DNA of 43,312 nt from an uncultured Octadecabacter sp. (lineage in GTDB: Bacteria; Pseudomonadota; Alphaproteobacteria; Rhodobacterales; Rhodobacteraceae). The stretch lies in the NCBI GenBank assembly GCA_937891785.1, contig CALAGN010000091.1, positions 1 through 43,312 on the forward strand, given 5' to 3'. Made by a program: the position numbers and the translations under genes. This document shows, one piece after another, positions 7,561 through 17,193 of this stretch; within the stretch, counting starts at the first letter, position 1, and each line of letters opens with the position of its first letter. Under the pieces are notes generated by a model that saw only the letters and a list, made by a program, of their open reading frames with translations, was not told where the DNA came from and ran no database searches.

Positions 7561-9840
7561 TCAGCCGTAGTGCGTGACTGGAGTTCCGGCGATGGCTGCC
7601 ATATTAAGCAGGCCGCGCGCCGTAATCGACGGCGTCACGATATGTGCGCGGTTGCCCATACCCATCAGGATCGGCCCGACCTCGAGGCCGCCGCCCTTCA
7701 TCTTGAGGATGTTGCGCACACCGGAGGCAGCATCGGCATGGCCAAACACCAGCACGTTTGCTGACCCTTTCATGCGGCTGCCCGGCAGCAGGCGTTCGCG
7801 CAGTTCGGGATCAAGCGCCGCATCGACGTTCATTTCACCCTCGTAGACAAAGTCGAGGTTCTTGGCATCCAGGATTTCGATCGCGTCGCGCATGCGCTGG
7901 CCCGTGTCACATTCAAGGTTGCCGAATTGGGACTGAGCACAAAATGCGACATTGGGTTCTAGACCAAAGCGGCGCACGTGGCGCGCGGCACCAATAACGG
8001 TCTGGACCAATTGTTCGGGCGTGGGTTCCGAGCGTACATGGGTGTCGGCAATAAACAGCGGGCCATCTTCGAGGATCATCATCGACAGGGCCCCGTGGGC
8101 GCTGTGCCCGTCGCGGCCAAGCACGTTGTCGATGTAGTTTAGATGCCAACGATATTGCCCGAACGTGCCGCAAATCAGGCTGTCGGCATCGCCTTGCTGC
8201 ACCATCACCGCGCCAATCGCGGTGGTGTTGGTGCGCATGATCGCCTTAGCCAGATCGGGTGTAACACCGCGACGCGACATCAATCCGTGATAGGCCTGCC
8301 AATAGTCGCGATAGCGCTCGTCGCTTTCGGGGTTCACGATCTTGAAGTCCTTGCCGGGACGGATCGTAAGGCCAGCACGTTCGCTGCGCGCTTCGATGAC
8401 TTCGGGGCGGCCAATAAGGATCGGCAGTTCGGTGGTTTCTTCAAGGATCGCTTGGGCGGCGCGGAGCACGCGCTCGTCTTCGCCTTCGGCAAAGACAATC
8501 CGGCGGGAGGCGGTCGCCGCGGCTTGGAATACTGGGCGCATTAGCAGGGCTGATTTGAACACAGATGCATCAAGGCTGGCTTTATAGGCTTCGAGGTCTT
8601 CCATTGGGCGCTGGGCCACACCGGTTTCCATCGCCGCCTTGGCAACAGCACTGGCGACGACGCCGATCAGGCGCGGGTCGAACGGCTTCGGGATCAGGTA
8701 GTCGGGGCCAAAGGTCAGTTGTTCACCGTGATAGGCGGCCGCTGCTTCAGCGCTGGTGGTGGCGCGGGCAAGTGCGGCGATCCCTTCAATGCAGGCGATC
8801 TGCATTTCATCGTTGATCTCGGTCGCGCCGACATCCAGCGCACCACGGAAAATGAACGGGAAACATAGCACGTTGTTGACTTGATTGGGGAAATCGCTGC
8901 GTCCTGTTGCGATAATTGCGCCGGGCGCGACCTCGCGGGCAAGATCGGGCAGGATTTCAGGCGTTGGGTTGGCAAGCGCAAAGATGATCGGATCCTTGAC
9001 CATTTTCGCGACCATATCCTGCGTTAGTACGCGCGGGCCCGACAGACCAAGGAACATATCAGCACCTGCGATCACCTCGTCCAGCGTCGCGGCTTTTGTG
9101 CCTTGGGCATAATCCGCCTTTTGCGGCGTCATTTCGGTTTCGCGCCCCTGATAGACAAGGCCATCAATGTCACACAGCCAGACGTTTTCGCGCCGCACGC
9201 CCAGTTTCAGCAGCATGTTAAGGCAAGCAATGCCTGCCGCGCCGCCACCTGTGCTGACAATCTTGATGTCTTCGAATTTTTTGCCTGCGACGTGCAGTGC
9301 GTTCGTCGCGGCGGCGCCAACAACAATGGCCGTGCCGTGCTGATCGTCATGGAAAACGGGGATGTTCATCCGCTCGCGGCACAGCTTTTCGACGATGAAA
9401 CAATCGGGGGCTTTGATGTCTTCAAGGTTGATCGCGCCAAAGGTCGGTTCAAGCGCGCAAACGATAGCGGCCAGTTTTTCGGGATCGGGTTCGTTCACCT
9501 CGATATCGAAACAGTCGATATTGGCAAATTTCTTGAACAGGACGGCCTTGCCCTCCATCACCGGCTTGGATGCGAGCGCGCCGATATTGCCAAGGCCCAA
9601 CACGGCGGTGCCGTTGGTAATGACCGCGACCAGATTGCCGCGTGCGGTATAATCACGGGCGGTGTCGGCGTTTTCCTTGATCTCGATACAGGCTTCGGCA
9701 ACGCCGGGGGAATAGGCGCGCGCAAGGTCGCGACCGTTTGCCAAAGGCTTTGTCGCGCGGATTTCAAGCTTACCGGGCTTGGGGTATTTATGATAATCCA
9801 GTGCTGCCTGACGCAGATTGTCGCGCGGTGTATCGACCAT
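7561..9840 (-). CDS. maeB: NADP-dependent malic enzyme with phosphotransacetylase-like domain
   Basis: A 759-residue two-domain protein. Residues 1 to about 430 form a malic enzyme ([66 protein letters not shown]), oxidising malate to pyruvate and CO2 with NADP. Residues from about 431 form a phosphotransacetylase-like domain ([37 protein letters not shown]) that in MaeB proteins usually serves regulation rather than acetyl transfer. The ATG at 9840 follows AGGAGA at proper spacing; a longer upstream frame is not homologous. It lies upstream of prpE on the same strand, with about 200 bases between that hold the TTTGCAAA sites. Carbon from propionate or acetate passing through malate would use this enzyme. 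Confidence 0.95.
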   Translation of the reverse strand: MVDTPRDNLRQAALDYHKYPKPGKLEIRATKPLANGRDLARAYSPGVAEACIEIKENADTARDYTARGNLVAVITNGTAVLGLGNIGALASKPVMEGKAVLFKKFANIDCFDIEVNEPDPEKLAAIVCALEPTFGAINLEDIKAPDCFIVEKLCRERMNIPVFHDDQHGTAIVVGAAATNALHVAGKKFEDIKIVSTGGGAAGIACLNMLLKLGVRRENVWLCDIDGLVYQGRETEMTPQKADYAQGTKAATLDEVIAGADMFLGLSGPRVLTQDMVAKMVKDPIIFALANPTPEILPDLAREVAPGAIIATGRSDFPNQVNNVLCFPFIFRGALDVGATEINDEMQIACIEGIAALARATTSAEAAAAYHGEQLTFGPDYLIPKPFDPRLIGVVASAVAKAAMETGVAQRPMEDLEAYKASLDASVFKSALLMRPVFQAAATASRRIVFAEGEDERVLRAAQAILEETTELPILIGRPEVIEARSERAGLTIRPGKDFKIVNPESDERYRDYWQAYHGLMSRRGVTPDLAKAIMRTNTTAIGAVMVQQGDADSLICGTFGQYRWHLNYIDNVLGRDGHSAHGALSMMILEDGPLFIADTHVRSEPTPEQLVQTVIGAARHVRRFGLEPNVAFCAQSQFGNLECDTGQRMRDAIEILDAKNLDFVYEGEMNVDAALDPELRERLLPGSRMKGSANVLVFGHADAASGVRNILKMKGGGLEVGPILMGMGNRAHIVTPSITARGLLNMAAIAGTPVTHYG

Positions 9841-9969
9841 GATCTTCTCCTGGAGAAATAATAGTTTAATGCTAAACCACTTTGCTTCCGCAAGGGAAGC
9901 TCGCAACAGCGATTAACCACGAACAACAGCTTCTTGCAAATCAAGAAGGCCGCGATCACTTTGGCGCTT
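9841..9969. promoter_or_regulatory. Divergent intergenic region, maeB / cupin operon
   Basis: These 129 bases must hold the promoters for maeB (minus) and for the cupin-cdd-deo gene group (plus). A small hairpin GCTTCC-GCAAG-GGAAGC is visible at about 9884-9900. AGGAGA at the maeB side is its ribosome-binding site; on the other side no good Shine-Dalgarno sequence precedes ATG 9970. No confident -35/-10 pair was found by eye. Confidence 0.4.
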
Positions 9970-11058
9970 ATGAATAGAACAGACATAATCCACGCCGAGG
10001 TCGTTCTGCCTACGACCGCCTTGCGTGATGACATTCCGTATTTTACGCAAACGCTGAAAATGCGGATGGATATGATTTTTCCGGCAGACAGTCCGACCGT
10101 TGCCGTGTTTAGCGGACACGGGTTGCGGATCCGTCTTGATCAAAGCGCGACGGGCGCAGTAGGTCAACTGCGTATCCATACGGACGACGCTGATTTTGCC
10201 CGCGGTACCGTCACTTCCCCTGGTGGCACGCAGATCACGATCGATGCGCTGAACCCGCAGGTTGTTCTGCCTGCAACCGATCACGCCTTTGTCGTGCGCC
10301 GCTTGGCGGATCAGGCCCCTTGGGTGATCGGCCGCGCGGGGATGCATTACCGTGATCTGATCCCGTCGCGATTGGGTGGGTCGATCATCGCCAGCCATAT
10401 CCGCATTCCCGATGGTGGGCCCGTGCCCGACATGGTGCATTTCCACCGCGTCGGGTTTCAGCTGATCTTTTGCTATCGTGGTTGGGTAGATGTTTTGTAC
10501 GAGGACCAAGGTGGCCCGATCCGACTGCATGCCGGTGATTGCTTTATTCAGCCGCCCGAAATCCGTCATCGTGTGCTGGAGGCCAGCGAAGCTATCGAAG
10601 TGATCGAGATTGGCGTGCCGGCCGAACATATCACCGAAATTGACTACTTAATGCAGCTCCCCACCCCTGACTTGCGCCCCGATCGGGAATGGCAGGGACA
10701 GCGGTTTGTGCATAATAGAGGGAAACATGCGGTGTGGCATCCGTTCCGTCTGTCAGGCTTCACTTCGCGCGATACAACCATCAACGACGCCACGAAATCC
10801 GTGGCTGGCGTGCAGGTCGTTCGGCGCGGGCAGGGGGCCACCACACCCGCGCGCCACAACGCCGATATCCTGTTCGGGTTCGTGATGGAGGGGCGCATGA
10901 CCTTACATGGGACTGGCAAAGACCCGTTTGAACTGTCGGCGGGCGATGCTTTTGTCATCCCGCCAGACATGGAAACCCATTGGGCCGATCCGTCGGATGA
11001 TCTGGAAGTGCTCGAGGTCAGTCTGCCCGGCGCGTTCAGGACAACGCCCAGGGTCTAG
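9970..11058 (+). CDS. VOC-like plus double cupin domain protein
   Basis: A 362-residue protein. Residues about 1-105 look like a glyoxalase/VOC half-domain (VLPTTALRDDIPYFTQTLKM, then VAVFSGHGLRIRLD). Two cupin domains follow: one at about 155-225 (DMVHFHRVGFQLIFCYRGW, then HAGDCFIQPPEIRHRVLE) and one at about 265-350 (RRGQGATTPARHNADILFGF, then LSAGDAFVIPPDMETHW). The His/Glu patterns suit metal binding, but the substrate is unknown. ATG 9970 (MNRTDIIHAEV) is preferred over an upstream TTG because the domain begins here; the ribosome-binding site is weak. It is 57 bases upstream of cdd and may be the first gene of the nucleoside-salvage operon. Confidence 0.75.
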   Translation: MNRTDIIHAEVVLPTTALRDDIPYFTQTLKMRMDMIFPADSPTVAVFSGHGLRIRLDQSATGAVGQLRIHTDDADFARGTVTSPGGTQITIDALNPQVVLPATDHAFVVRRLADQAPWVIGRAGMHYRDLIPSRLGGSIIASHIRIPDGGPVPDMVHFHRVGFQLIFCYRGWVDVLYEDQGGPIRLHAGDCFIQPPEIRHRVLEASEAIEVIEIGVPAEHITEIDYLMQLPTPDLRPDREWQGQRFVHNRGKHAVWHPFRLSGFTSRDTTINDATKSVAGVQVVRRGQGATTPARHNADILFGFVMEGRMTLHGTGKDPFELSAGDAFVIPPDMETHWADPSDDLEVLEVSLPGAFRTTPRV

Positions 11059-11115
11059 CTTGGCCCTTGCATCCCACCTGACAAGACCACAGAGTCAGCA
11101 CTAAGGAGACGATCC

Positions 11116-11520
11116 ATGAGTAGAACCCAAGACCTGATTGATGCCGCAACTGCGGTACGCGAACGCGCTCACGCCCCTTATTCGGGGTTCAAGGTGGGCG
11201 CGGCCGTGCTGTCTACCGGCGGCACGATTCATCGCGGCTGTAACGTCGAAAACGTGGCATACCCCGAAGGCACCTGCGCCGAAGCTGGCGCAATCGCGGC
11301 AATGATCGCTGCCGGTGAAAATGCCATCGCCGAAGTGGCGGTAATCGCGGACAGCCCGCTGCCTGTCAGCCCCTGCGGCGGTTGCCGTCAAAAGTTGGCC
11401 GAATTCAGCGCACCTGACATTGTCGTGACGCTTGCAACGACGGACGGAAAAATACTGCGCACGACCGTGGGCGAACTACTGCCCGGCGTGTTCTCGCAGG
11501 ACTATATGGAGCGCACATAG
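11116..11520 (+). CDS. cdd: Cytidine deaminase
   Basis: A 134-residue cytidine deaminase of the short tetrameric type; it turns cytidine and deoxycytidine into uridine and deoxyuridine. The zinc site is visible: CAE at 54-56 and PCGGC with Cys at 87 and 90; the substrate-binding NVEN is at 43-46. AAGGAGA stands 6 bases before the ATG. It is the first recognisable gene of a salvage operon and its stop lies 3 bases before the deoA start. Confidence 0.96.
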   Translation: MSRTQDLIDAATAVRERAHAPYSGFKVGAAVLSTGGTIHRGCNVENVAYPEGTCAEAGAIAAMIAAGENAIAEVAVIADSPLPVSPCGGCRQKLAEFSAPDIVVTLATTDGKILRTTVGELLPGVFSQDYMERT

Positions 11521-11523
11521 CTC

Positions 11524-12828
11524 ATGGATGCCCGCGCAATTATCGCCAAAGTACGCCGCGAGCACGATCTGAATCATGATGAAATTGTGTGGTTCGCCAA
11601 AGGCTTGGCCAGCGGTGCCGTAAGTGATGCGCAGGCGGGTGCCTTTGCGATGGCCGTGTGCCTGAACGGTCTGGGAGAAACTGGCCGTGTGGCCTTGACC
11701 CAAGGCATGCGCGACAGCGGTGATGTGCTGAAATGGGATCTGGATGGTCCCGTTGTAGACAAACATTCCAGCGGCGGCGTCGGGGATTGCACTTCGTTGA
11801 TCCTTGCGCCCGCACTTGCGGCATGCGGTGTTTTTGTTCCGATGATTTCCGGGCGCGGTCTTGGCCATACTGGCGGCACGCTTGATAAACTCGAGTCGAT
11901 ACCGGGTTATGATACCAAGATTACGGACGCCCAGCTGCGCAAGATCACCCGCGATGTTGGCTGCTGCATTATTGGCGCGACGGGATCAATCGCGCCTGCC
12001 GACAAACGCCTTTATGCAATCCGCGACGTGACGGCGACAGTTGAAAGCATCGATCTGATTACCGCATCCATTCTGTCCAAAAAGCTCGCAGCGGGCCTTG
12101 AGGCGCTGGTGCTTGACGTCAAGGTCGGCAGCGGCGCGTTTATGAAAACCGCCGAAGATGCGCGGGCGTTGGCGCAATCTCTGGTCAGCACCGCCAATGG
12201 TGCAGGCTGTGCCACTGCCGCATTTATTACCGATATGGATCAACCGCTTGCACCCGTTCTGGGCAATGCACTCGAGGTTGGTATTTGCATGGAAATTCTA
12301 GCGGGCAATCGCCTTGCGGCCCCGCGTTTGCATGACTTGACGGTGGCACTGGGCGGGCGGCTGCTTGCGCTTGTTGGTCACGCCGAAGGTGAAGGCGAGG
12401 AAATGATCAGCGAGGCGATTTCATCAGGTCGCGCGATGGAGCATTTCGCGGCGATGACGGCTGCGCTTGGTGGTCCGCCTGATATGTCAGACGACTGGCA
12501 CACGCATCTGCCCAAAGCGCCTGTTATTGGCGAGGTTTCGGCTCCCGAAAGCGGATATATAAATAGAATCAATGGCCAAGCGCTTGGCTTTGCCGTCGTC
12601 GATATGGGCGGCGGGCGGCGCGTTGAAACCGACAAGATCAACCCCGCAGTCGGTCTAACCGAAGTCTTGATGTTGGGCGCCAAGGTAAACCGCGGCGATC
12701 CGCTAGCGATCATCCACGCTGCCGACGAAGACAGCGCCGAAGCCACCGCGCGCGCGGTGCTGGATGCAATCACAATTGGCGACGCGCCTGAACTGGCTGA
12801 TCTGATCCGCGAAAGGATAGACATATGA
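11524..12828 (+). CDS. deoA: Thymidine phosphorylase
   Basis: A 434-residue nucleoside phosphorylase. The phosphate-binding signature KHSSGGVGD is at residues 80-88, and the pyrimidine phosphorylase block SGRGLGHTGGTLDKLESIPG follows. It splits thymidine or deoxyuridine with phosphate to give the base and deoxyribose-1-phosphate, which DeoB then converts. The last base pairs overlap the deoB start (ATGA), pointing to translational coupling. The length matches bacterial DeoA. Confidence 0.96.
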   Translation: MDARAIIAKVRREHDLNHDEIVWFAKGLASGAVSDAQAGAFAMAVCLNGLGETGRVALTQGMRDSGDVLKWDLDGPVVDKHSSGGVGDCTSLILAPALAACGVFVPMISGRGLGHTGGTLDKLESIPGYDTKITDAQLRKITRDVGCCIIGATGSIAPADKRLYAIRDVTATVESIDLITASILSKKLAAGLEALVLDVKVGSGAFMKTAEDARALAQSLVSTANGAGCATAAFITDMDQPLAPVLGNALEVGICMEILAGNRLAAPRLHDLTVALGGRLLALVGHAEGEGEEMISEAISSGRAMEHFAAMTAALGGPPDMSDDWHTHLPKAPVIGEVSAPESGYINRINGQALGFAVVDMGGGRRVETDKINPAVGLTEVLMLGAKVNRGDPLAIIHAADEDSAEATARAVLDAITIGDAPELADLIRERIDI

Positions 12829-14036
12829 CCCGCGCCTTCTTGGTCGTGATCGACAGCGTTGGAATTGGCGGCGCACCTGATGCAGACGAATTCTTTAATG
12901 GCGATGTGCCCGACACCGGCGCAAACACGTTGGGTCATATCGCAGCTGAATGTGCGGCTGGTCGCGCTGATACGGGGCGCAAAGGGCCGCTGCATTTGCC
13001 GACGCTTGACGCGCTGGGCCTTGGCGCGGCGGTGACACTGGCGAGTGGTGAAGCCCCTGCCGGATTAACTGCGACTCCGACAGGCGCATTTGCCGCCGCG
13101 ACCGAGGTTTCGCGCGGCAAAGACACGCCGTCGGGCCACTGGGAAATCGCAGGCGTTCCTGTGCCATGGGATTGGCACACATTCCCCGATACCGACCCAT
13201 GCTTTCCCAACGATATGGTCGTGCAAGTCTGCCAAGAGGCGGGCGTGGGCGGTATTCTGGGCAACCGTCATTCATCGGGCACCGTGATCTTGGACGAGGA
13301 AGGCGCGCGCCACATGAAAACTGGCTGGCCGATTTGTTATACCTCGGCTGACTCTGTGTTCCAGATCGCCGCGCACGAAGAAACGTTCGGCCTTGAACGC
13401 TTGCTTGATCTTTGCCGCGCGCTAGCGCCGACGTTGCATGCCATGAAGATCGGTCGCGTCATTGCGCGCCCGTTTGTCGGAGACGCGGATGCCGGATTTA
13501 TCCGCACGCCGCACCGTCGGGATTTCGCGATCGCACCGCCTGCACCAACTCTGTGTGATTGGGTCAGCGGGGCAGGGAAAAAAGTGCATGCTGTTGGAAA
13601 GATCGGTGATATTTTCTCAATGCAGGGCATTGATGATGTTGTGAAGGGCAAAGATGTTGATCTCATGGCTCACTTGAACACGCTGGTGGACGAGGCCGAG
13701 GATGGGTCGCTAACATTTGCCAATTTCGTTGAATTTGACAGCGAATACGGCCACCGCCGTGATCCCGCCGGATACGCGCGTCACCTTGAATGGTTCGATA
13801 GTGAGTTGGCAAAAATACTGCTGCGCATGCGCGCTGATGACCTGATGATCATCACGGCAGATCACGGCAATGACCCGACTTGGATCGGCACCGATCACAC
13901 GCGCGAACGTGTGCCGGTTTTAGTGCACGGTGTTGGCCAAAAGGACTTGGGGCGGGTAGCATTTGTTGATATTGCCGCCACAATCGCCGCCCATCTGGGC
14001 GTGCCATCGCACGGTTCCGGAAGGACGTTTCTATGA
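12825..14036 (+). CDS. deoB: Phosphopentomutase
   Basis: A 403-residue metalloenzyme of the alkaline phosphatase superfamily that converts (deoxy)ribose-1-phosphate to the 5-phosphate. The N-terminal metal site VIDSVGIGGAPDA (8-20), the residue block KDTPSGHWEIAG (99-110) with the metal-binding Thr, and the C-terminal metal motif TADHGNDPTW are all present. It overlaps both neighbours by ATGA, so it is translated together with deoA and add. Confidence 0.96.
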   Translation: MTRAFLVVIDSVGIGGAPDADEFFNGDVPDTGANTLGHIAAECAAGRADTGRKGPLHLPTLDALGLGAAVTLASGEAPAGLTATPTGAFAAATEVSRGKDTPSGHWEIAGVPVPWDWHTFPDTDPCFPNDMVVQVCQEAGVGGILGNRHSSGTVILDEEGARHMKTGWPICYTSADSVFQIAAHEETFGLERLLDLCRALAPTLHAMKIGRVIARPFVGDADAGFIRTPHRRDFAIAPPAPTLCDWVSGAGKKVHAVGKIGDIFSMQGIDDVVKGKDVDLMAHLNTLVDEAEDGSLTFANFVEFDSEYGHRRDPAGYARHLEWFDSELAKILLRMRADDLMIITADHGNDPTWIGTDHTRERVPVLVHGVGQKDLGRVAFVDIAATIAAHLGVPSHGSGRTFL

Positions 14037-15019
14037 GTTACCAATCCATGCCAAAAGTCGAATTGCACCTGCACCTTGAAGGGGCAGCACCGCCCGCATT
14101 CATTGCCGGACTGGCAAAAGAAAAGAACATAGATATCAGCGGGATTTTCGATGAGACGGGCGGCTACGCCTTTCGCGATTTTGAACATTTCCTAAGCGTC
14201 TACGAGGCCGCTTGCACGACGCTAACAGGCCCCGAAGAATTCTATAGGTTGACCAAGGCTGTGCTGGAAGAAAGTGCCAGCCATGGTGTGGTCTATTCCG
14301 AAACCTTTGTGTCGCCCGACTTCTGCGGCGGTGGCGATGTGGCGGCTTGGCGCGAATACTTGGCGGCGATGGAAATGGCGGCGGACGAAGCCGAGCGGGA
14401 TCTTGGCATTACCCTGCGCGGTGTCGTCACGTGTATCCGCCACTTTGGCCCCGAACAGGCAAAAACTGCCGCCAAGTGCGCGGTGGAAACCAAGGGAAAA
14501 TTCATCACGGGCTATGGCATGGCAGGCGCGGAAATGGTTGGCCGCCCGGGTGACTATTCCTATAGTTTCGACATGGCCCGCGAGGCCGGATTGCATCTGA
14601 CCTGTCATGCGGGTGAATGGGGCGGGCCGGACATGATCGCTGATACGATCCGCGATCTGGGCGTGGCGCGCATCGGTCACGGTATCAACGCGATCAAAGA
14701 CCCCGCACTTGTGGCTCAAATCGCCGACTCCGGTATCGTTCTCGAAGTTTGCCCAGGCTCCAACGTGGTCTTGAACGCGTCGGGCGGCTGGGCTGATCAT
14801 CCAATCAAAAAGCTGCGCGATGCTGGCGTGAACGTGACGATATCCACAGATGACCCACCGTTTTTCCACACGACGATGACCGCTGAATTCAATAATTTGG
14901 CCGAAACGTTCGGCTGGGACGATGACGATTTCCGAGCGCTGAATGCAACCGCCCTGGCTGCGGCATTCTGCGACGATGAAACCCGTGCCAAAGTGGCAAG
15001 AAAACTAGAGGCAACATGA
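14033..15019 (+). CDS. add: Adenosine deaminase
   Basis: A 328-residue amidohydrolase that deaminates adenosine or deoxyadenosine to inosine. The zinc motif HLHLEGA is at residues 11-17; further active-site blocks are [16 protein letters not shown] and STDDPPFF, which supply the His, Glu and Asp residues. Family length is as expected. The start overlaps the deoB stop and the stop overlaps the upp start. Purine deamination inside a pyrimidine salvage operon suggests a general nucleoside-recycling role. Confidence 0.93.
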   Translation: MSYQSMPKVELHLHLEGAAPPAFIAGLAKEKNIDISGIFDETGGYAFRDFEHFLSVYEAACTTLTGPEEFYRLTKAVLEESASHGVVYSETFVSPDFCGGGDVAAWREYLAAMEMAADEAERDLGITLRGVVTCIRHFGPEQAKTAAKCAVETKGKFITGYGMAGAEMVGRPGDYSYSFDMAREAGLHLTCHAGEWGGPDMIADTIRDLGVARIGHGINAIKDPALVAQIADSGIVLEVCPGSNVVLNASGGWADHPIKKLRDAGVNVTISTDDPPFFHTTMTAEFNNLAETFGWDDDDFRALNATALAAAFCDDETRAKVARKLEAT

Positions 15020-15654
15020 CAGATACGCCCCACCTCAATCACGTGACCCATCCGTTGGTACAGCACAAGCTGACCCTGATGCGGGACAAAGACACCTCCA
15101 CGGCGGTGTTTCGCCAGCTTCTGCGCGAAATCTCTCAACTGCTTGCCTATGAAGTCACGCGCGGTTTACCCCTGACAACACGTCGTATCGAAACCCCGCT
15201 CGAACCGATGGATGCTCCTGTTCTGGATGGTAAAAAGCTTGCTTTGGTCTCGATCCTGCGGGCGGGAAATGGTTTGCTTGATGGGGTTCTTGAATTGATC
15301 CCTTCGGCCCGCGTTGGCTTTGTCGGGCTGTATCGCGACGAAGAAACGCTGAAGCCAGTCCAATACTATTGCAAGCTGCCTGAAGCGTTAGAGGATCGGT
15401 TGGTAATCGCTGTTGATCCGATGCTGGCGACCGGCAATTCATCCGTTGCGGCGATTGATTTGCTTAAGAGAGCCGGTGCGACAAACATCCGTTTCCTGTG
15501 CCTGCTCGCGTCACCCGAGGGGATTGCGCGCATGAAAGAAGCCCACCCCGATGTCCCGATCGTCACTGCGGCCGTGGATAAGTGCCTCAATGACCATGGA
15601 TATATTGTTCCGGGGCTAGGGGATGCGGGCGATCGGATGTTTGGCACAAAATAG
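15016..15654 (+). CDS. upp: Uracil phosphoribosyltransferase
   Basis: A 212-residue phosphoribosyltransferase that joins uracil and PRPP to give UMP. Typical blocks are [17 protein letters not shown] at the N-terminus, [10 protein letters not shown] in the middle, the PRPP-binding [11 protein letters not shown], and the C-terminal [12 protein letters not shown]. It is the last gene of the operon, overlapping add by 4 bases, and would take up the uracil released by DeoA after deamination by Cdd. No convincing terminator was seen in the 87 bases before the next gene. Confidence 0.96.
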   Translation: MTDTPHLNHVTHPLVQHKLTLMRDKDTSTAVFRQLLREISQLLAYEVTRGLPLTTRRIETPLEPMDAPVLDGKKLALVSILRAGNGLLDGVLELIPSARVGFVGLYRDEETLKPVQYYCKLPEALEDRLVIAVDPMLATGNSSVAAIDLLKRAGATNIRFLCLLASPEGIARMKEAHPDVPIVTAAVDKCLNDHGYIVPGLGDAGDRMFGTK

Positions 15655-15741
15655 CGGCGCCGATTAGCCAATTCCCGCGGTCAATCTCTTTACAAATTAG
15701 GCATTGTCCGGCATCCTTCCACAATATCTTGTGGGGGCAGC

Positions 15742-17133
15742 ATGTCGAAGCGTGTATTTTTAACAGTGGCGTTGCTTGCCACGGGCGTTTTTTCCGGCGT
15801 CGCGTCAGCACAAAGTCTGCGTGATGCGGGGCCGCCTGCGGAAACGCCGCCAGCGTCCTATACCGCGAACCAATATGTCGATAGCCGTGGCTGCGTCTTT
15901 ATTCGCGCCGGTATTTCGGGGAACGTAAGCTGGGTGCCGCGCGTCAGCCGATCGCGTGAAATACTGTGTGGGTTCCAGCCCTCGCTAGGTGCCGCGTCAA
16001 CGCAGGTTGCGGCGGCACCTGCCGTATCCGCACCCAGTGCGGGTGGCGTTCGTCAGGTTATCAATCCGCTAGATCCAACTGGGCCGACCCAAACTGCGAC
16101 ACGGATCACGCCGCCAGTCGCGACGCGCCCGACAGCTGTCGCAGGCGACAGCGCACCAACCATTGCGACGCCGCGCGTCTTTGCCGTGCCCACGCAGGCA
16201 CCAGCGCAACGCACAATGACCCGCGCGCAAGTTTGCCAAGGACGCAGCGGCCCACAGCCAGGTTTCGTGAGTGGCCTGACGGGCCTGCCGATCGATTGTG
16301 GTCCGACCGCCGGCATACAGGTGGCAGTTGCTGCCCAGCCAGCGCAGATCGCTGTCCCAACGGCGGTACCGACGCGCACCCCTGTCAGCCGGGCCACGGC
16401 CTGCGCCGATATGGATGTGTCCAGCCGCCAGTATATGAGCACAACAACCGGCCTGCCCGTGCGTTGTGGCTCGCAAAGCCAACCGATCTTGACCACGGGA
16501 ACAATTGGTCGGGTCGCTGCGCCGACGACCGCAGGCATTACTGTGCGTCCGGCAACGGCAACCGCGGGCACGGCGACAGCTTCGCCAACATGCGCAAACA
16601 TCGGCATGACCGGCGGTACTGATTACGGAGTGCGGTGCGGTCCGCAAGCGCAATCGCCCTCGGGCATGGTGACCCGTTCCACGCGGTCGCCCAGCACTGC
16701 GCCGTTTTCCAATCCGGAACTCATCGGTGGGTGGAGCGCTGCACGCACGCCGGACACGCCAGACGGATACACTGGCGTTTGGGATGACGGTCGCTTGAAC
16801 AGCCAGCGCGGTCTGCCCCAAGGCCACGCCCAAGTTCTTGGCGGCACCGTTGACGCCCCAATTGCGCACGTATCGACTCGTTCCGTTCCCCAGCCTGTCG
16901 CCCCCGCGCATCGTTACGTGCAGGTCGCGACCTATGGGTCGCGCACCGATGCACAACGTGTCGCCCAAGATTTGCGCAGTCGTGGTCTGCCCATGCGGAT
17001 CGGCGTTTATACACGGGGTGGCACAGAGTATCGCATCGTCATGGCGGGACCCTTCAATTCGGCCCAAGCTTTGCAGGGCGCCCTTAGCACCGTCCGGGGC
17101 GCTGAATACGGCGGCGCAAGCACGCGCAACTAG
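15742..17133 (+). CDS. Secreted SPOR-domain protein with cysteine-module repeats
   Basis: A 463-residue protein starting with a clear signal peptide (MSKRVFLTVALLATGVFSGVASA). The middle is a long Ala/Pro/Thr-rich linker that holds three short cysteine modules: C...GLTGLPIDCGP, C...TTTGLPVRCGS and C...GGTDYGVRCGP. The last 75 residues (HRYVQVATYGSRTDAQRVA to RIVMAGPFNSAQ) form a SPOR domain, which binds denuded peptidoglycan at the division septum. The protein probably works in the periplasm in cell-wall remodelling or division. GGGGGC before the ATG may serve as ribosome-binding site. A hairpin terminator follows. Confidence 0.85.
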   Translation: MSKRVFLTVALLATGVFSGVASAQSLRDAGPPAETPPASYTANQYVDSRGCVFIRAGISGNVSWVPRVSRSREILCGFQPSLGAASTQVAAAPAVSAPSAGGVRQVINPLDPTGPTQTATRITPPVATRPTAVAGDSAPTIATPRVFAVPTQAPAQRTMTRAQVCQGRSGPQPGFVSGLTGLPIDCGPTAGIQVAVAAQPAQIAVPTAVPTRTPVSRATACADMDVSSRQYMSTTTGLPVRCGSQSQPILTTGTIGRVAAPTTAGITVRPATATAGTATASPTCANIGMTGGTDYGVRCGPQAQSPSGMVTRSTRSPSTAPFSNPELIGGWSAARTPDTPDGYTGVWDDGRLNSQRGLPQGHAQVLGGTVDAPIAHVSTRSVPQPVAPAHRYVQVATYGSRTDAQRVAQDLRSRGLPMRIGVYTRGGTEYRIVMAGPFNSAQALQGALSTVRGAEYGGASTRN

Positions 17134-17145
17134 TTCTCCCGGGAA

Positions 17146-17178
17146 GGGGCCCTGCAGGTTTTCGCGGGGTCTTTTCTT
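17146..17178 (+). terminator. Rho-independent terminator after the SPOR gene
   Basis: GGCCCTGC (17148-17155) can pair with GCGGGGTC (17164-17171), using two G-U pairs, around an 8-base loop, and is followed by TTTTCTT. It lies 13 bases after the stop of the SPOR gene and before the convergent gene ending at 17194. Confidence 0.65.
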
Positions 17179-17193
17179 GTGTAAAAGTATGAC

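Noticed and set aside
9103-9861. 252-codon plus-strand frame inside maeB
   Set aside because: Shadow of the malic enzyme domain; no matching family.
16069-17067. 332-codon minus-strand frame inside the SPOR gene
   Set aside because: Antisense shadow in a GC-rich, repetitive region; the plus strand has signal peptide, linker and SPOR domain.
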